Counted from the first letter of the stretch, positions 1 through 8,214 are shown. The stretch: DNA of 64,000 bases from Agromyces allii (GCF_009749385.1 NZ_WBIN01000003.1:186001-250000), one strand, 5' to 3'. Made by a program: numbers and translations. The notes: a model not told the origin generated them from the letters alone.

Positions 1-85
1 CGAGAAGGGCGAGGTCGTCAAGACCGTCATCGGCGCCAAGCCGAAGCCCGCCCTCGAGGCCGACCTCGCCGCCTACATCTCGTAG
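1..85 (+). CDS. trxA: Thioredoxin, C-terminal fragment
   Basis: Only the last 27 codons are in the window; the frame starts at base 2 and stops at TAG 83-85. The visible tail has the pattern K-G-E-V-V-K-T-V-I-G-A-K-P-K followed by an L-x3-L-x3-Y-I ending. This is the final beta strand and helix of thioredoxin (VGA-P-K then a helix). The active-site CGPC lies outside the window. The place fits: trxB-trxA precedes the par genes on the flank of oriC in many actinobacteria. A strong terminator follows at once. Assignment rests on a short tail, so it is good but not certain. Confidence 0.75.
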   Translation, partial: EKGEVVKTVIGAKPKPALEADLAAYIS

Positions 86-108
86 CCGGCAGCCTCGTAG
101 CGCATCGA

Positions 109-139
109 GACCCGCCCGGCACACGCCGGGCGGGTCTTT
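109..139 (+). terminator. Rho-independent terminator after trxA
   Basis: A perfect 12-bp stem (109-120 with 125-136) with a 4-base loop is followed by TTT. It lies 23 bases after the trxA stop and separates trxA from the aminotransferase gene. Confidence 0.85.
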
Positions 140-255
140 CGCATCTCCAGGGCAGGTCTCGCGGATGTCGCATGCGGATGTCGCGGCATCCGCCCAGCAC
201 GTCGCCGCCGCCCTCACCGGGCGACGCGGTGCGAATCACCCCTCCATGCGGCAAT

Positions 256-261
256 TAGCAT
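256..261 (+). promoter_or_regulatory. -10 box for the aminotransferase/ligase pair
   Basis: TAGCAT preceded by AAT, 33 bases before the GTG start at 294. The same TAGNNT form recurs in front of many genes here. No clear -35 box is visible. Confidence 0.45.
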
Positions 262-293
262 GGAACAACTCGAACAGAACGGAAGAACCACTC

Positions 294-1616
294 GTGACCT
301 CTGACGGCGTCCCCCAGCGGACCGGCAACAACCTCGACCCGTGGTACGCGAACTACGCCGAGCGAGCCGCCGGCCTGGCCGCCTCCGAAGTCCGAGCCCT
401 GTTCGCCGTCGCCTCGCGGCCCGAGGTGGTCTCGCTCGCCGGCGGCATGCCGTTCGTCTCCGCGCTGCCGCAAGAACTGATCATCTCCTCGATGGATCGG
501 GTCATGCGCACCGATGGTCCGACCGCTCTGCAATACGGCTCTGGCCAGGGAGTTCCCGCCCTTCGCGAGCACATCCTCGACGTCATGGCGCTCGAGGGCA
601 TCCACGGCTCGGTCGACAACGTCGTCACGTCGACCGGGTCGCAGCAGGCACTCGACCTGGTCGCGAAGCTGTTCATCGATCCCGGAGACGTGATCCTCGC
701 GGAGTCGCCCAGCTACGTCGGCGCGCTCGGCGTGTTCCGCTCCTACCAGGCGAACGTGGTGCACGTCGCGATGGACGAAGACGGCCTGATTCCCGAGGCC
801 CTCCGCCAGACGATCGCCCACCTTCGGGGCCAGGGCCGTCGCATCAAGTTCCTCTACACGATCCCGAACTTCCACAACCCGGCAGGTGTGACGCTCTCGG
901 CCGAGCGCCGACCCGAGATCCTCGAGATCTGCCGAACGAACGAGATCCTCGTCCTCGAAGACAACCCGTACGGCCTGCTCCACTTCGACGAACCCGCACC
1001 GAATGCGCTGCGATCGCTCGACCCCGAGGGGGTCATCTACCTCGGATCATTCTCGAAGACCCTCGCGCCCGGGTTCCGCGTCGGATGGGCGCTCGCACCG
1101 CACGCGATCCGCGAGAAGCTCATCCTCGCCGCCGAGTCGGCGATCCTCTCGCCGAGCTCGTTCAGCCAGCTCGTGGTCTCCGAGTACCTCTCGACGACCG
1201 ATTGGCGTGCGCAGATCGACACGTTCCGCGGTGTCTATCGCGAGCGGAAGGACGCCATGATCGAGGCACTGGGGGAGCACCTGCCCCAGCTCAGTTGGAC
1301 CAACCCCAAGGGCGGGTTCTACGTCTGGGTCACCATGCCCGACGTCCTCGATTCGAAGCAGATGCTGCCCCGCGCGGTGAAGGAGCTGGTCGCCTACACG
1401 CCCGGCACGGCGTTCTTCGCCGATGGCCGAGGCCGACACGCGATGCGCCTCTCGTTCTGCTACCCGACGCCAGACGCGATCCGCGTCGGCATCCGTCGAC
1501 TGGCCACCGTCGTCAACGGCGAGCTCGACCTGCTCGACACGTTCGCCGGCACCGGAACGCTCCAACTCCCCGCGACGCCCGGCATCGAGCTCGCGCCCCC
1601 GACCGACCTCAAGTAG
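294..1616 (+). CDS. PLP-dependent aminotransferase, fold type I (2-aminoadipate/aromatic aminotransferase-like)
   Basis: Encodes 440 residues. The GTG at 294 is preferred because GGAAGAA lies 8 bases upstream and family homology starts right after it (DPWYANYAERAAGL). An upstream in-frame start at 165 would lie ahead of the -10 box. Fold type I hallmarks are present: SLAGGMP near residue 45, QYGSGQG, TSTGSQQALDL, a Y-x-x-P-x-F-x-N-P-A-G segment, and the PLP lysine K255 in SFSKTLAPGFRVGW. It resembles LysN/KAT II-type enzymes and the catalytic half of MocR proteins but has no DNA-binding domain. It is followed 17 bases later by an ATP-grasp ligase, which suggests one transcript. Substrate unknown. 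Confidence 0.9.
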   Translation: MTSDGVPQRTGNNLDPWYANYAERAAGLAASEVRALFAVASRPEVVSLAGGMPFVSALPQELIISSMDRVMRTDGPTALQYGSGQGVPALREHILDVMALEGIHGSVDNVVTSTGSQQALDLVAKLFIDPGDVILAESPSYVGALGVFRSYQANVVHVAMDEDGLIPEALRQTIAHLRGQGRRIKFLYTIPNFHNPAGVTLSAERRPEILEICRTNEILVLEDNPYGLLHFDEPAPNALRSLDPEGVIYLGSFSKTLAPGFRVGWALAPHAIREKLILAAESAILSPSSFSQLVVSEYLSTTDWRAQIDTFRGVYRERKDAMIEALGEHLPQLSWTNPKGGFYVWVTMPDVLDSKQMLPRAVKELVAYTPGTAFFADGRGRHAMRLSFCYPTPDAIRVGIRRLATVVNGELDLLDTFAGTGTLQLPATPGIELAPPTDLK

Positions 1617-1633
1617 TGGAGAAACCCCAGATC

Positions 1634-2611
1634 ATGAGCGATTCCAACGGTCTGAACGTCGTCGTCCTCGCGGGCGGCATCTCCCACGAGCGCGATGTCT
1701 CACTCCGCTCCGGGCGACGTGTCGCCGACGCACTCACGTCCGCGGGCCACACCGTGACCCTCCGCGATCCGGATGCCGGTCTGCTGCCGTTCCTCGCCGA
1801 CACCCGCCCCGACGTGGTGTTCCCGGCACTGCACGGCTCGAGCGGCGAAGACGGATCCCTTCTCGGCCTGCTCGACGCCCTCGGCATCCCCACCGTCGGA
1901 TCCACGGCGGCCGCCGCGCGACGTGCCTGGTCGAAGCCGATCGCGAGCTCGCTCATCGCCGCCTCGGGTGCGTCGGTTCCCGAGTCGATCGTGCTCTCGC
2001 ACGAATCGTTCCGCGAGCTCGGAGCGGCCGGCGTGCTTCAGATCGTGCGCGACGCCCTGCCGGGCGAGCTCGTCGTGAAGCCTGCGATGGGCGGCTCGGC
2101 GCAGGGTGTCAGCATCGTCACCGACCCGAGCGACCTGGCACGTGCGATGGTCGATGCCTTCACCTACGCCGACGTGGTCGTCGTCGAGCGACGAATCCTC
2201 GGCACCGAGATCGCGGTCGCCATCGTCGATGCCGGCGAGGGTCCAGTCGCATTGACTCCGGTGGAGATCGACCCAACCGCGGGCATCTACAGTTTCCAGG
2301 CACGGTACAACGCGGGGGAGACCACGTTCTATGCACCGTCGCGTCTCGACTCCGCGGCGATCGAGACGGTCGCGGCAGCAGCGATCCATGCACACACGAC
2401 CCTCGGTCTCCGTGATCTGTCGCGTGTCGACTTCATCGTGGATGCCGCAGGGGTGCCGTGGTTCCTCGAGGCGAACGTACTGCCTGGACTGACCGAGACC
2501 TCCCTGGTGCCCCTCGCCATCGAGGCCTCGGCGACGAACGCGGCGGCCGTCTACTCCGGTCTCGTGCATGCGGCGGTCGCGCGAGCAGCCCGGACCACCG
2601 CGCGGGCCTGA
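1634..2611 (+). CDS. D-alanine--D-alanine ligase family ATP-grasp enzyme
   Basis: Encodes 325 residues from ATG 1634 (MSDSNGLNVVVLAGG), with GGAGA at 1618-1622. Ddl-type landmarks are present: AGGISHERDVSLRSG at the N-terminus, HGSSGEDGSLLGLLDALGIP, the ATP-grasp strand ELVVKPAMGGSAQGVSIV, and the metal and substrate region RVDFIV...FLEANVLPGLTETS. Classical Ddl has E-x-N-T-L-P-G at the last motif; here it is E-A-N-V-L-P-G. It may be the housekeeping cell-wall Ddl, a paralogue, or a dipeptide ligase using the product of the aminotransferase upstream. The frame stays open upstream to 341, but that part is antisense-like overlap with the aminotransferase gene. Confidence 0.82.
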   Translation: MSDSNGLNVVVLAGGISHERDVSLRSGRRVADALTSAGHTVTLRDPDAGLLPFLADTRPDVVFPALHGSSGEDGSLLGLLDALGIPTVGSTAAAARRAWSKPIASSLIAASGASVPESIVLSHESFRELGAAGVLQIVRDALPGELVVKPAMGGSAQGVSIVTDPSDLARAMVDAFTYADVVVVERRILGTEIAVAIVDAGEGPVALTPVEIDPTAGIYSFQARYNAGETTFYAPSRLDSAAIETVAAAAIHAHTTLGLRDLSRVDFIVDAAGVPWFLEANVLPGLTETSLVPLAIEASATNAAAVYSGLVHAAVARAARTTARA

Positions 2612-2662
2612 CCGCGTTCGGTCGATCGACCTTCGACGGCGCACATCCTTCGTGCGCTGAAT

Positions 2663-2706
2663 CGAGAAACGGCACCTGATCCAGACGGATCAGGTGCCGT
2701 TTCTCG
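2663..2706. terminator. Bidirectional terminator between ddl-like gene and parB
   Basis: A perfect 20-bp inverted repeat (2663-2682 with 2687-2706), loop AGAC, between two converging genes. The outermost pairs are A/T-rich (GAAAC/GTTTC), so each strand ends in a short T run. Confidence 0.85.
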
Positions 2707-2749
2707 TCGATTTCAGTTCGTCAGGAACGATTCTGAGCGCGAGATCGCA

Positions 2750-3736
2750 TCACACGCCTTCGAGATCCTCGCCGAGGTCACTGAGAATGCGACGAAGGTC
2801 CTGCACGGTGGCGAAATCGATGCTGATCTGGCCTTTTCGTGCTCCCAATGCGATCTTCACGCGGGTGTTGAGGCGATCTCCGAGTCGCGTGGCCAGGTCG
2901 TCCAGAAAGTCCTGGCGCTTGCCCGCTGCGGGCTTCGCTCGGGTCGCCGCCGGCGCCTGCGAGGTGGCCGCTGCTTCGGCCGCGCGGACGGACAATTCCT
3001 CGTTCACGATCTTGTCGGCGAAGCGCTGCATCGATGCAGCATCGCCTGCCGTCGCCAGGATGGCGCGTGCGTGGCCCGCGCTGAGAACGCCGGCCGCGAC
3101 ACGGAGTTGCACCGGCTCGGGGAGCTTCAGCAGACGAAGCGTGTTGGAGATCTGCGGACGCGATCTACCGATGCGCGACGCGAGTTCCTCCTGCGTGATG
3201 CCGAAGTCGGCGAGCAACTGCTGGTACGCCGATGCTTCCTCGAGAGGGTTGAGCTGTGAGCGGTGGAGGTTCTCGAGGAGGGCGTCGCGGAGCATGTCCT
3301 CGTTCGCAGTGTCCTTGACGACCGCCGGGATCGAATCGAGGCCCGCTGCCTTGGTGGCGCGAAGGCGCCGCTCTCCCATGACCAGCTCGTACTTGCCGGG
3401 CAGATCGGGATGCGGACGGACGACGATCGGCTGCAGCACGCCGAACTCGCGAACCGAGTGCACGAGCTCGGCAAGGTCATCGGGATCGAACACGCTTCTC
3501 GGCTGGACCGCGTTCGGCACGATGTCTTCGGGGTTTAGACGAGCGAGATGGGCACCAGGAACCGCAAGCAGGCCCTCGTCGGCGACGGCCTGCTCGATCA
3601 CGGCGACGGACGCGACCGGTGCGGCGTCTGCACCGGGGAAGAAGACGTCAACGGGTCGTGCAGCGCCCTCGGTGGTCTCGCTCGACGGAATGAGGGCGCC
3701 GATGCCCCGACCGAGACCGGTTCGCTTGGTGGCCAT
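2750..3736 (-). CDS. parB: Chromosome partitioning protein ParB (CTP-dependent parS-binding clamp)
   Basis: Encodes 328 residues, starting at ATG 3736 with MATKRTGLGRGIGALIP, the usual ParB opening that contacts ParA. The N-terminal CTPase domain has the C-box-like GERRLRA motif at residues 121-127. The helix-turn-helix that reads parS is near residues 175-205 (ITQEELASRIGRSRPQISNTL). An A/K-rich linker leads to the C-terminal dimerisation domain. ParB loads at parS, spreads and loads condensin. Its start overlaps the parA stop by one base (TGATG), so the two are translationally coupled. The five parS sites nearby are its targets. Confidence 0.97.
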   Translation of the reverse strand: MATKRTGLGRGIGALIPSSETTEGAARPVDVFFPGADAAPVASVAVIEQAVADEGLLAVPGAHLARLNPEDIVPNAVQPRSVFDPDDLAELVHSVREFGVLQPIVVRPHPDLPGKYELVMGERRLRATKAAGLDSIPAVVKDTANEDMLRDALLENLHRSQLNPLEEASAYQQLLADFGITQEELASRIGRSRPQISNTLRLLKLPEPVQLRVAAGVLSAGHARAILATAGDAASMQRFADKIVNEELSVRAAEAAATSQAPAATRAKPAAGKRQDFLDDLATRLGDRLNTRVKIALGARKGQISIDFATVQDLRRILSDLGEDLEGV

Positions 3737-5679
3737 CAGATTCCTTCCTTCTGCGCCGCAGCAAGAGCGGCACGCTGTGCGATCTCAGCGGCAGCTTCGC
3801 GATACGAGAGCGATCCGGACGACGAATAGTCGTAGCTGATCACGCTCTGCCCATAGCTGGGGGCCTCGGAGACGCGGACGGAGCGGGGGATGATCGTCTC
3901 GAGCGTCTGGACGGGGAAGTGGTCGCGAACCTCTTGGGCCACCTGCTGAGCGAGGTTGGTCCGCGAGTCGTACATCGTGAGGAGGATCGTCGACAGCCGC
4001 AGTTCGGGGTTCAGATGCTTCTCGATCAGCTCGATGTTGCTGAGCAACTGCGAGAGACCCTCCAGTGCGTAGTACTCGCACTGGATCGGAATGAGCACCT
4101 CACGCGCAGCGACGAACGCGTTGATCGTCAGGAGCCCGAGCGAGGGCGGGCAGTCGATGAACACGTAGTCGTACGGGCGCTCCATGGCAGCCAGGTGCTT
4201 GTCGATCGCGCGACGCAGGCGTTGCTCACGGGCAACAAGGGAGACGAGTTCGATCTCGGCACCAGCGAGGTGGATCGTGGCGGGAACGCAGTCGAGACGC
4301 TCGTGCTCGGTGGATCGACGCACGACCTGTGCAAGGTCGAGATCGGCGACCAGCACCTCGTAGACGCTCTGCTGGTCGGAGCGATGATCAACACCAAGGG
4401 CGGTCGAGGCGTTGCCCTGCGGGTCGAGATCGACCACCAGGACGTGAGCGCCCGAACGCGCGAGGGCTGCCGCGAGGTTCACGGCGGTGGTCGTCTTGCC
4501 GACGCCGCCCTTCTGGTTCGAGATCGTGATGACCCGGGTGGTCGCCGGGAGCGGCAGCACTGCGGTTTCGAGAGCGATGCGTCGACGAGTCTCGTCGGCA
4601 ATCTGGTCAGCCAGGGGAGTTCCTCCGAATTCGGCGGGCGTTTCACGTGAAACGCCCGTTGCGGGTGCCTGCTCGGTCGGGCGCTGCGGTGCAGGCGCCG
4701 TCGGGGGAGCGGCGGACGATGATGCGATGGGCGCGTCGGTGCGTTCGACAGGCGCTTCAGCGTTGGTGGCGAGCGTTGCAGACGCGTCCGTTTCACGTGA
4801 AACGGGCTGCGTGGCTACTGATGTCAGGGGGGCTGGGGAAGGATCCGTCCGCGCCTCGTCGGCAGCCGGTTCGATCGATCCCGTGAAAGCGTCTGGTGAA
4901 TCTGACGTAGGCGGTGCAGACCGCGGTGATTCCTGAGCGTGCTCGCCGATTGGCGCGGCCCCCGCGTCCGAGAGCGTGGCGGTCGGTCGTCCACCGTTGT
5001 CAACGAAGCGCTGGGTCTCGGTCTGTGGACTCGGTGGGGTTGCAGTGGTCTCTGGCTTCAAAGCCGTATCGTCCACGGTCACCGGCGTGGAAACCGCTGG
5101 GGTCGGTCCGGCACTCGCCGCTGCGCGAGCCGAGTGCAGCGAACTCACCGTGTCGACGGCGGCATCGCCGACGATCTCACGAATGATGTCCTCGAGGAGC
5201 CGATCAGGTTCGCTGACCGTGTGCTCGTGCGGCGTGGTGCGAGGCGGCGCATCGGGCTCCGCGAACGCAGCAGCCGTCGCGGCGTCCCAGTCGTAGGCAG
5301 CCGAGCGCGGTGCGGGCACAGGACTGGCAGTCGACGCAGGGTTCGCCGACGCCGCAACCGGGCTCGATGAAGCAGCGGGGGGTGACGGCACCGTCTGCTC
5401 GTATCGCTGAGCGGGAGGTAGATCACCTGCTGGGGGAGCCGTGACGGGAACCAAACTGTTCGGTCGCGCCGAATCAGAGGAGCCGTGGGACACCGGAGAC
5501 ACCTCGGCCGGCGCCTCGAAGGACTGAGTGCCAGCGACGTCTTGGGGTGGAACGTGGTTCGAAGGGGGCAGCACTGGCTCGTCAGACTTCATTCGGGGAG
5601 CGGATGATTGGTTCTCGGATGCCGGTTCAGGCTGTGGGCGACGCCGATGAAACCATCCACGTCCTCCGCCCTGCGCCAT
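3736..5679 (-). CDS. parA: ParA/Soj partition ATPase with a long low-complexity N-terminal extension
   Basis: Encodes 647 residues, against roughly 280-320 for a usual ParA. The ATPase starts near residue 377; the deviant Walker A is K-G-G-V-G-K-T-T at 390-397, with VVDLDPQGNASTAL and YVFIDCPPSLGLL after it. Residues 1-375 are rich in Pro, Ala, Ser, Thr and Glu and look disordered. The ATG at 5679 is supported by AGGAGA (5687-5692) seven bases upstream, so the extension looks translated. Two parS sites lie inside the extension and both are read as Val-Ser-Arg-Glu-Thr. A second possible start is the CTG at 4612-4614, six bases after a perfect GGAGGA, which would give a normal-sized 292-residue protein. 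ParA drives origin segregation with ParB. Confidence 0.9.
   Translation of the reverse strand: MAQGGGRGWFHRRRPQPEPASENQSSAPRMKSDEPVLPPSNHVPPQDVAGTQSFEAPAEVSPVSHGSSDSARPNSLVPVTAPPAGDLPPAQRYEQTVPSPPAASSSPVAASANPASTASPVPAPRSAAYDWDAATAAAFAEPDAPPRTTPHEHTVSEPDRLLEDIIREIVGDAAVDTVSSLHSARAAASAGPTPAVSTPVTVDDTALKPETTATPPSPQTETQRFVDNGGRPTATLSDAGAAPIGEHAQESPRSAPPTSDSPDAFTGSIEPAADEARTDPSPAPLTSVATQPVSRETDASATLATNAEAPVERTDAPIASSSAAPPTAPAPQRPTEQAPATGVSRETPAEFGGTPLADQIADETRRRIALETAVLPLPATTRVITISNQKGGVGKTTTAVNLAAALARSGAHVLVVDLDPQGNASTALGVDHRSDQQSVYEVLVADLDLAQVVRRSTEHERLDCVPATIHLAGAEIELVSLVAREQRLRRAIDKHLAAMERPYDYVFIDCPPSLGLLTINAFVAAREVLIPIQCEYYALEGLSQLLSNIELIEKHLNPELRLSTILLTMYDSRTNLAQQVAQEVRDHFPVQTLETIIPRSVRVSEAPSYGQSVISYDYSSSGSLSYREAAAEIAQRAALAAAQKEGI
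4640..4653. promoter_or_regulatory. parS site 1 (inside parA)
   Basis: Perfect GTTTCACGTGAAAC palindrome in the parA coding region, read there as V-S-R-E-T. It lies just upstream of the in-frame GGAGGA and CTG. Confidence 0.95.
4790..4803. promoter_or_regulatory. parS site 2 (inside parA)
   Basis: Perfect GTTTCACGTGAAAC, 150 bases from site 1 and in the same codon phase, so it also encodes V-S-R-E-T. Confidence 0.95.
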
Positions 5680-5879
5680 ACCGAACTCTCCTGCCCTGAT
5701 CCGTCATTCCCCACGATCGGCCGCCCACCACGTTCGGCGAGTCTCGATGGACTCGCCAGACAGTCAAGCTTAACCGTCGGCACCGACGCAGACCGACTGA
5801 TTGCGCTGGTATTCGTGGTCACGCACGACTCTGTCGGCAGAAGAGCCAGATGTGCGCGAATGCCGTTCAAGATCCCGCC

Positions 5880-5893
5880 GTTTCACGTGAAAC
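5880..5893. promoter_or_regulatory. parS site 3
   Basis: Perfect GTTTCACGTGAAAC in the non-coding region upstream of parA. Confidence 0.96.
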
Positions 5894-6012
5894 GCAACGT
5901 ACCGCGCACCGTCTGTGCGCGGTACGCGTCCAGCCCAGGTTCCCGTGGTGCTCGCGAGCCGGACGACCGAAGAGACATGCCGACTGAACCCGCCGGGCCG
6001 CTCGTCTGACAC

Positions 6013-6038
6013 ATCACCGTTTCACGTGAAACGGTGAT
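6013..6038. promoter_or_regulatory. parS site 4 within a 26-bp perfect palindrome
   Basis: The 14-bp core GTTTCACGTGAAAC is at 6019-6032. Both flanks extend the dyad by six further bases (ATCACC / GGTGAT), giving an unbroken 26-bp palindrome. Confidence 0.96.
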
Positions 6039-6936
6039 CCGGCACGAGCGAATCCACGCACTGCGGTGAAGTCGAGTCGGCGGGATGGATGTGCTGGCGT
6101 ACCAGCCTGCGGCATGCGAGTCGCCGACGAAGTGCGTCGAATGTCGACCTAACGGCACTCCGTATCGCTTCGCATCGACAGGCTCCGACCAACACCCAGG
6201 CGACGATCACCGCGCGCGTCCCTGAAGGCCACGTCGTTGGTTAAGTCTGCAGGTGCCTTCACTCTCGTTCCCCGCGCGCTGCAGCCATGCCAGAGGTCTC
6301 CTGATACAGCGTAGGCACCTGCCGCAAGCCTCCAGAGAGGAGCAGCCTCCACGATGGAGCCCCGCCATTCGAGGGCGTCGTGCCTGTGCGCGGCAGACAA
6401 CGCGCGAGCGTGATCGTTCGAACGCGCGGTCCCGGCGCCGTCACCCAGGCACTGTGATCTAGGCGCCGTGACCCAGGGGGCCGACTGCGGTAGCCCCGCC
6501 CACCAGTGCGGACCGACCGGACACCCCTCCAGCAGATCACTTCGGCGGTGCGTCCTGATGACTCTGTCGATCGACATGGGGGAGCGGTCCAACCGAGCAC
6601 CCCTGTAGCCCGCACCTGCCGGCAGTCGCAGAACCGAAGGACACGTCTGTGAGCTGAGCGCACACGACACAGCGCGCCGCGCAGCACGCCCAAGGCGCCG
6701 ATGTTCGAACATTCACGCCACAAGAAGCTCGACCCTCACCGACCAGCAACGCGCGGCCACGCCATCACGGACCAGGACGGCATCCGTGTGACTGCGCACT
6801 GAAGTGCAGGCCAAGGGACGACCGCGCCATCTCGGTGGTCGCATCGCCTGAGCGATATCTCCAGAGTTCTGCAACGCGACCGCAGTGGGCGCAAGCCAGC
6901 CGCCCCACGAGACCGCACCGAGCGACCACCAACGCA

Positions 6937-6978
6937 GAACGCCCGGCTCCGCTTCGATGAAGCGAAGACCGGGCGTTC
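6937..6978 (-). terminator. Hairpin downstream of rsmG
   Basis: Outer 10-bp stem 6937-6946 with 6969-6978 (GAACGCCCGG) and inner 6-bp stem 6950-6955 with 6959-6964. It lies 51 bases past the rsmG stop on the leftward strand, so it probably ends the rpmH-to-rsmG transcript. There is no long T run. Confidence 0.6.
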
Positions 6979-7029
6979 AGTGGAACCGGTCGGCGAGCTC
7001 GACAGAGCACGCCATGGAGTAGGGGAACG

Positions 7030-7695
7030 TCAGGGCGCTGCGATACGGGCCCGGAACACCCGAGTGACTTCGGTGTCGAGCTCTTCACCGAGCAGCACCA
7101 CCTCAGGATCGATCACCCGGTACTTGCGGAAGACCTTCTCGGCGGCACCCATCTCGCCATCGACGCCGGCGCCCTTCAACAGCACGAACTCGCCGCCGGC
7201 CTTCAGTAGGGGAGCGGTGACCGGGATCAGCGTACGCAGCGCGCTCACTGCACGGGCGGTCACCTGGTCGAACTGGTGCTTGAACCCGGAGTCTTCAGCA
7301 CGAGCCCGCTCGACGACGACGTTCGAGAGTTGCAGCTCATCGACCTGGCGCGACAGCCAGTCGACACGACGCTCCATCGGCTCGATCAGGGTGAACGAGA
7401 CATCCGGTCGAATGATCGCGAGCACGAGTCCGGGAAGCCCGGCGCCGGAACCGACATCGGCGACCCGGCCCGGCCGCAGCAGAGGCGCGACAAGGGCGGA
7501 GTTCACGATATGGCGCGTCCAGAGACGTGGGAGTTCGAGCGGGCCGATAAGCCCCAACTCCTCGCCGTGCGTCGCGAGCGAAGCAGCGAACTGCCGGCCG
7601 AGGTCGAGATGCGAACCGAAGGCTGCGGCCGCCGCGGCCGGCTCTGCCTCGAGTTCAGTGTTCACGGGTGCAGCACCCGACTCGTCTGTCGTCAT
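7030..7695 (-). CDS. rsmG: 16S rRNA m7G527 methyltransferase RsmG (GidB)
   Basis: Encodes 221 residues. The ATG at 7695 directly follows a parS site; an upstream extension would simply translate parS and run toward jag, so I use this ATG. There is no clear Shine-Dalgarno, so translation may be coupled to jag. The SAM-binding motif is VADVGSGAGLPGLVLA; the neighbouring strand IIRPDVSFTLIEPMERRVDWL and the substrate segment ARAVSALRTLIPVTAPLLKAGGEFVLLKG are typical of RsmG. The enzyme methylates G527 of 16S rRNA. Its place between jag and parA is the ancestral oriC order. Confidence 0.95.
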   Translation of the reverse strand: MTTDESGAAPVNTELEAEPAAAAAAFGSHLDLGRQFAASLATHGEELGLIGPLELPRLWTRHIVNSALVAPLLRPGRVADVGSGAGLPGLVLAIIRPDVSFTLIEPMERRVDWLSRQVDELQLSNVVVERARAEDSGFKHQFDQVTARAVSALRTLIPVTAPLLKAGGEFVLLKGAGVDGEMGAAEKVFRKYRVIDPEVVLLGEELDTEVTRVFRARIAAP

Positions 7696-7696
7696 C

Positions 7697-7710
7697 GTTT
7701 CACGTGAAAC
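7697..7710. promoter_or_regulatory. parS site 5 (between jag and rsmG)
   Basis: Perfect GTTTCACGTGAAAC fills nearly all of the 16-base gap between the jag stop (7712-7714) and the rsmG ATG (7693-7695). Confidence 0.95.
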
Positions 7711-7711
7711 G

Positions 7712-8212
7712 TCACGCGGAACGCGTGATGACCGTGTGGCGGTCGGCACCCTCACCGCGCGACGCGGAGTGGAAGCCGCGCTCACCGACGAGGTCGTGCA
7801 CGAGCTTGCGCTCGTAGGACGACATCGGCGGCAGCGACGCCTCGGCGGAGCCGGCCTCGATGCGCTCGACCGCACGGTCGACGAGGCGTGCCAGCTCGTC
7901 GCGACGCGCATCGCGCGAGCCACCGATGTCGAGGATGAGGCGTGAGAACACCCCGGTCTTCGTCTGCACCGCGAGGCGCGTGAGCTCCTGGAGGGCGGTC
8001 ACGGTCTCGGGCTTCGAGAGCAGGTTCAGGTTCGCGCCGTCGCCTGCGTTGACGGAGATGTACGCGCGGCCGTTGCGGGCATCGATGTCGATGTCGCCAT
8101 CGAGGTCGCAGATGTCGAGAAGCTCCTCGATGTAGTCCGCGGCGATGTCGCCCTCTTCTTCGAGCTGAGGAACGGTGCGCTCGTCATTCACGTGCTGCTG
8201 AACGTCGGTCAT
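7712..8212 (-). CDS. khpB: KH/R3H-domain RNA-binding protein KhpB (Jag)
   Basis: Encodes 166 residues. An acidic N-terminus leads into a KH-like domain (AADYIEELLDICDLDGDIDIDARNGR...ISVNAGDG) and then an R3H domain (LARLVDRAVERIEAGSAEASLPPMSSYERKLVHDLV), whose R-x3-H signature is represented by ERKLVH. Jag/KhpB binds RNA and is tied to cell-division and envelope control in other Gram-positives. It starts two bases after the yidC stop, so the two are in one operon, the usual rpmH-rnpA-yidD-yidC-jag order. Confidence 0.93.
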   Translation of the reverse strand: MTDVQQHVNDERTVPQLEEEGDIAADYIEELLDICDLDGDIDIDARNGRAYISVNAGDGANLNLLSKPETVTALQELTRLAVQTKTGVFSRLILDIGGSRDARRDELARLVDRAVERIEAGSAEASLPPMSSYERKLVHDLVGERGFHSASRGEGADRHTVITRSA

Positions 8213-8214
8213 GG

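Larger units (their letters stand above)
5680..7029. other. Long spacer between rsmG and parA carrying two parS sites; no gene recognised
   Basis: About 1.35 kb without a convincing gene. Open frames on both strands exist but have no ribosome binding site, no family resemblance and atypical composition. The stretch holds parS sites 3 and 4, an 8-bp hairpin (5736-5743 with 5750-5757), two near-copies of GGCGCCGTSACCCAGG (about 6430 and 6460) and, at the rsmG end, a two-part hairpin. The strong Shine-Dalgarno of parA is at 5687-5692. The region may serve as a ParB loading platform; that is inference. Confidence 0.6.

Noticed and set aside
6149-6712. A 187-codon minus-strand frame in the parS spacer.
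   Set aside because: No ribosome binding site, no motif, and its composition is like out-of-frame sequence.
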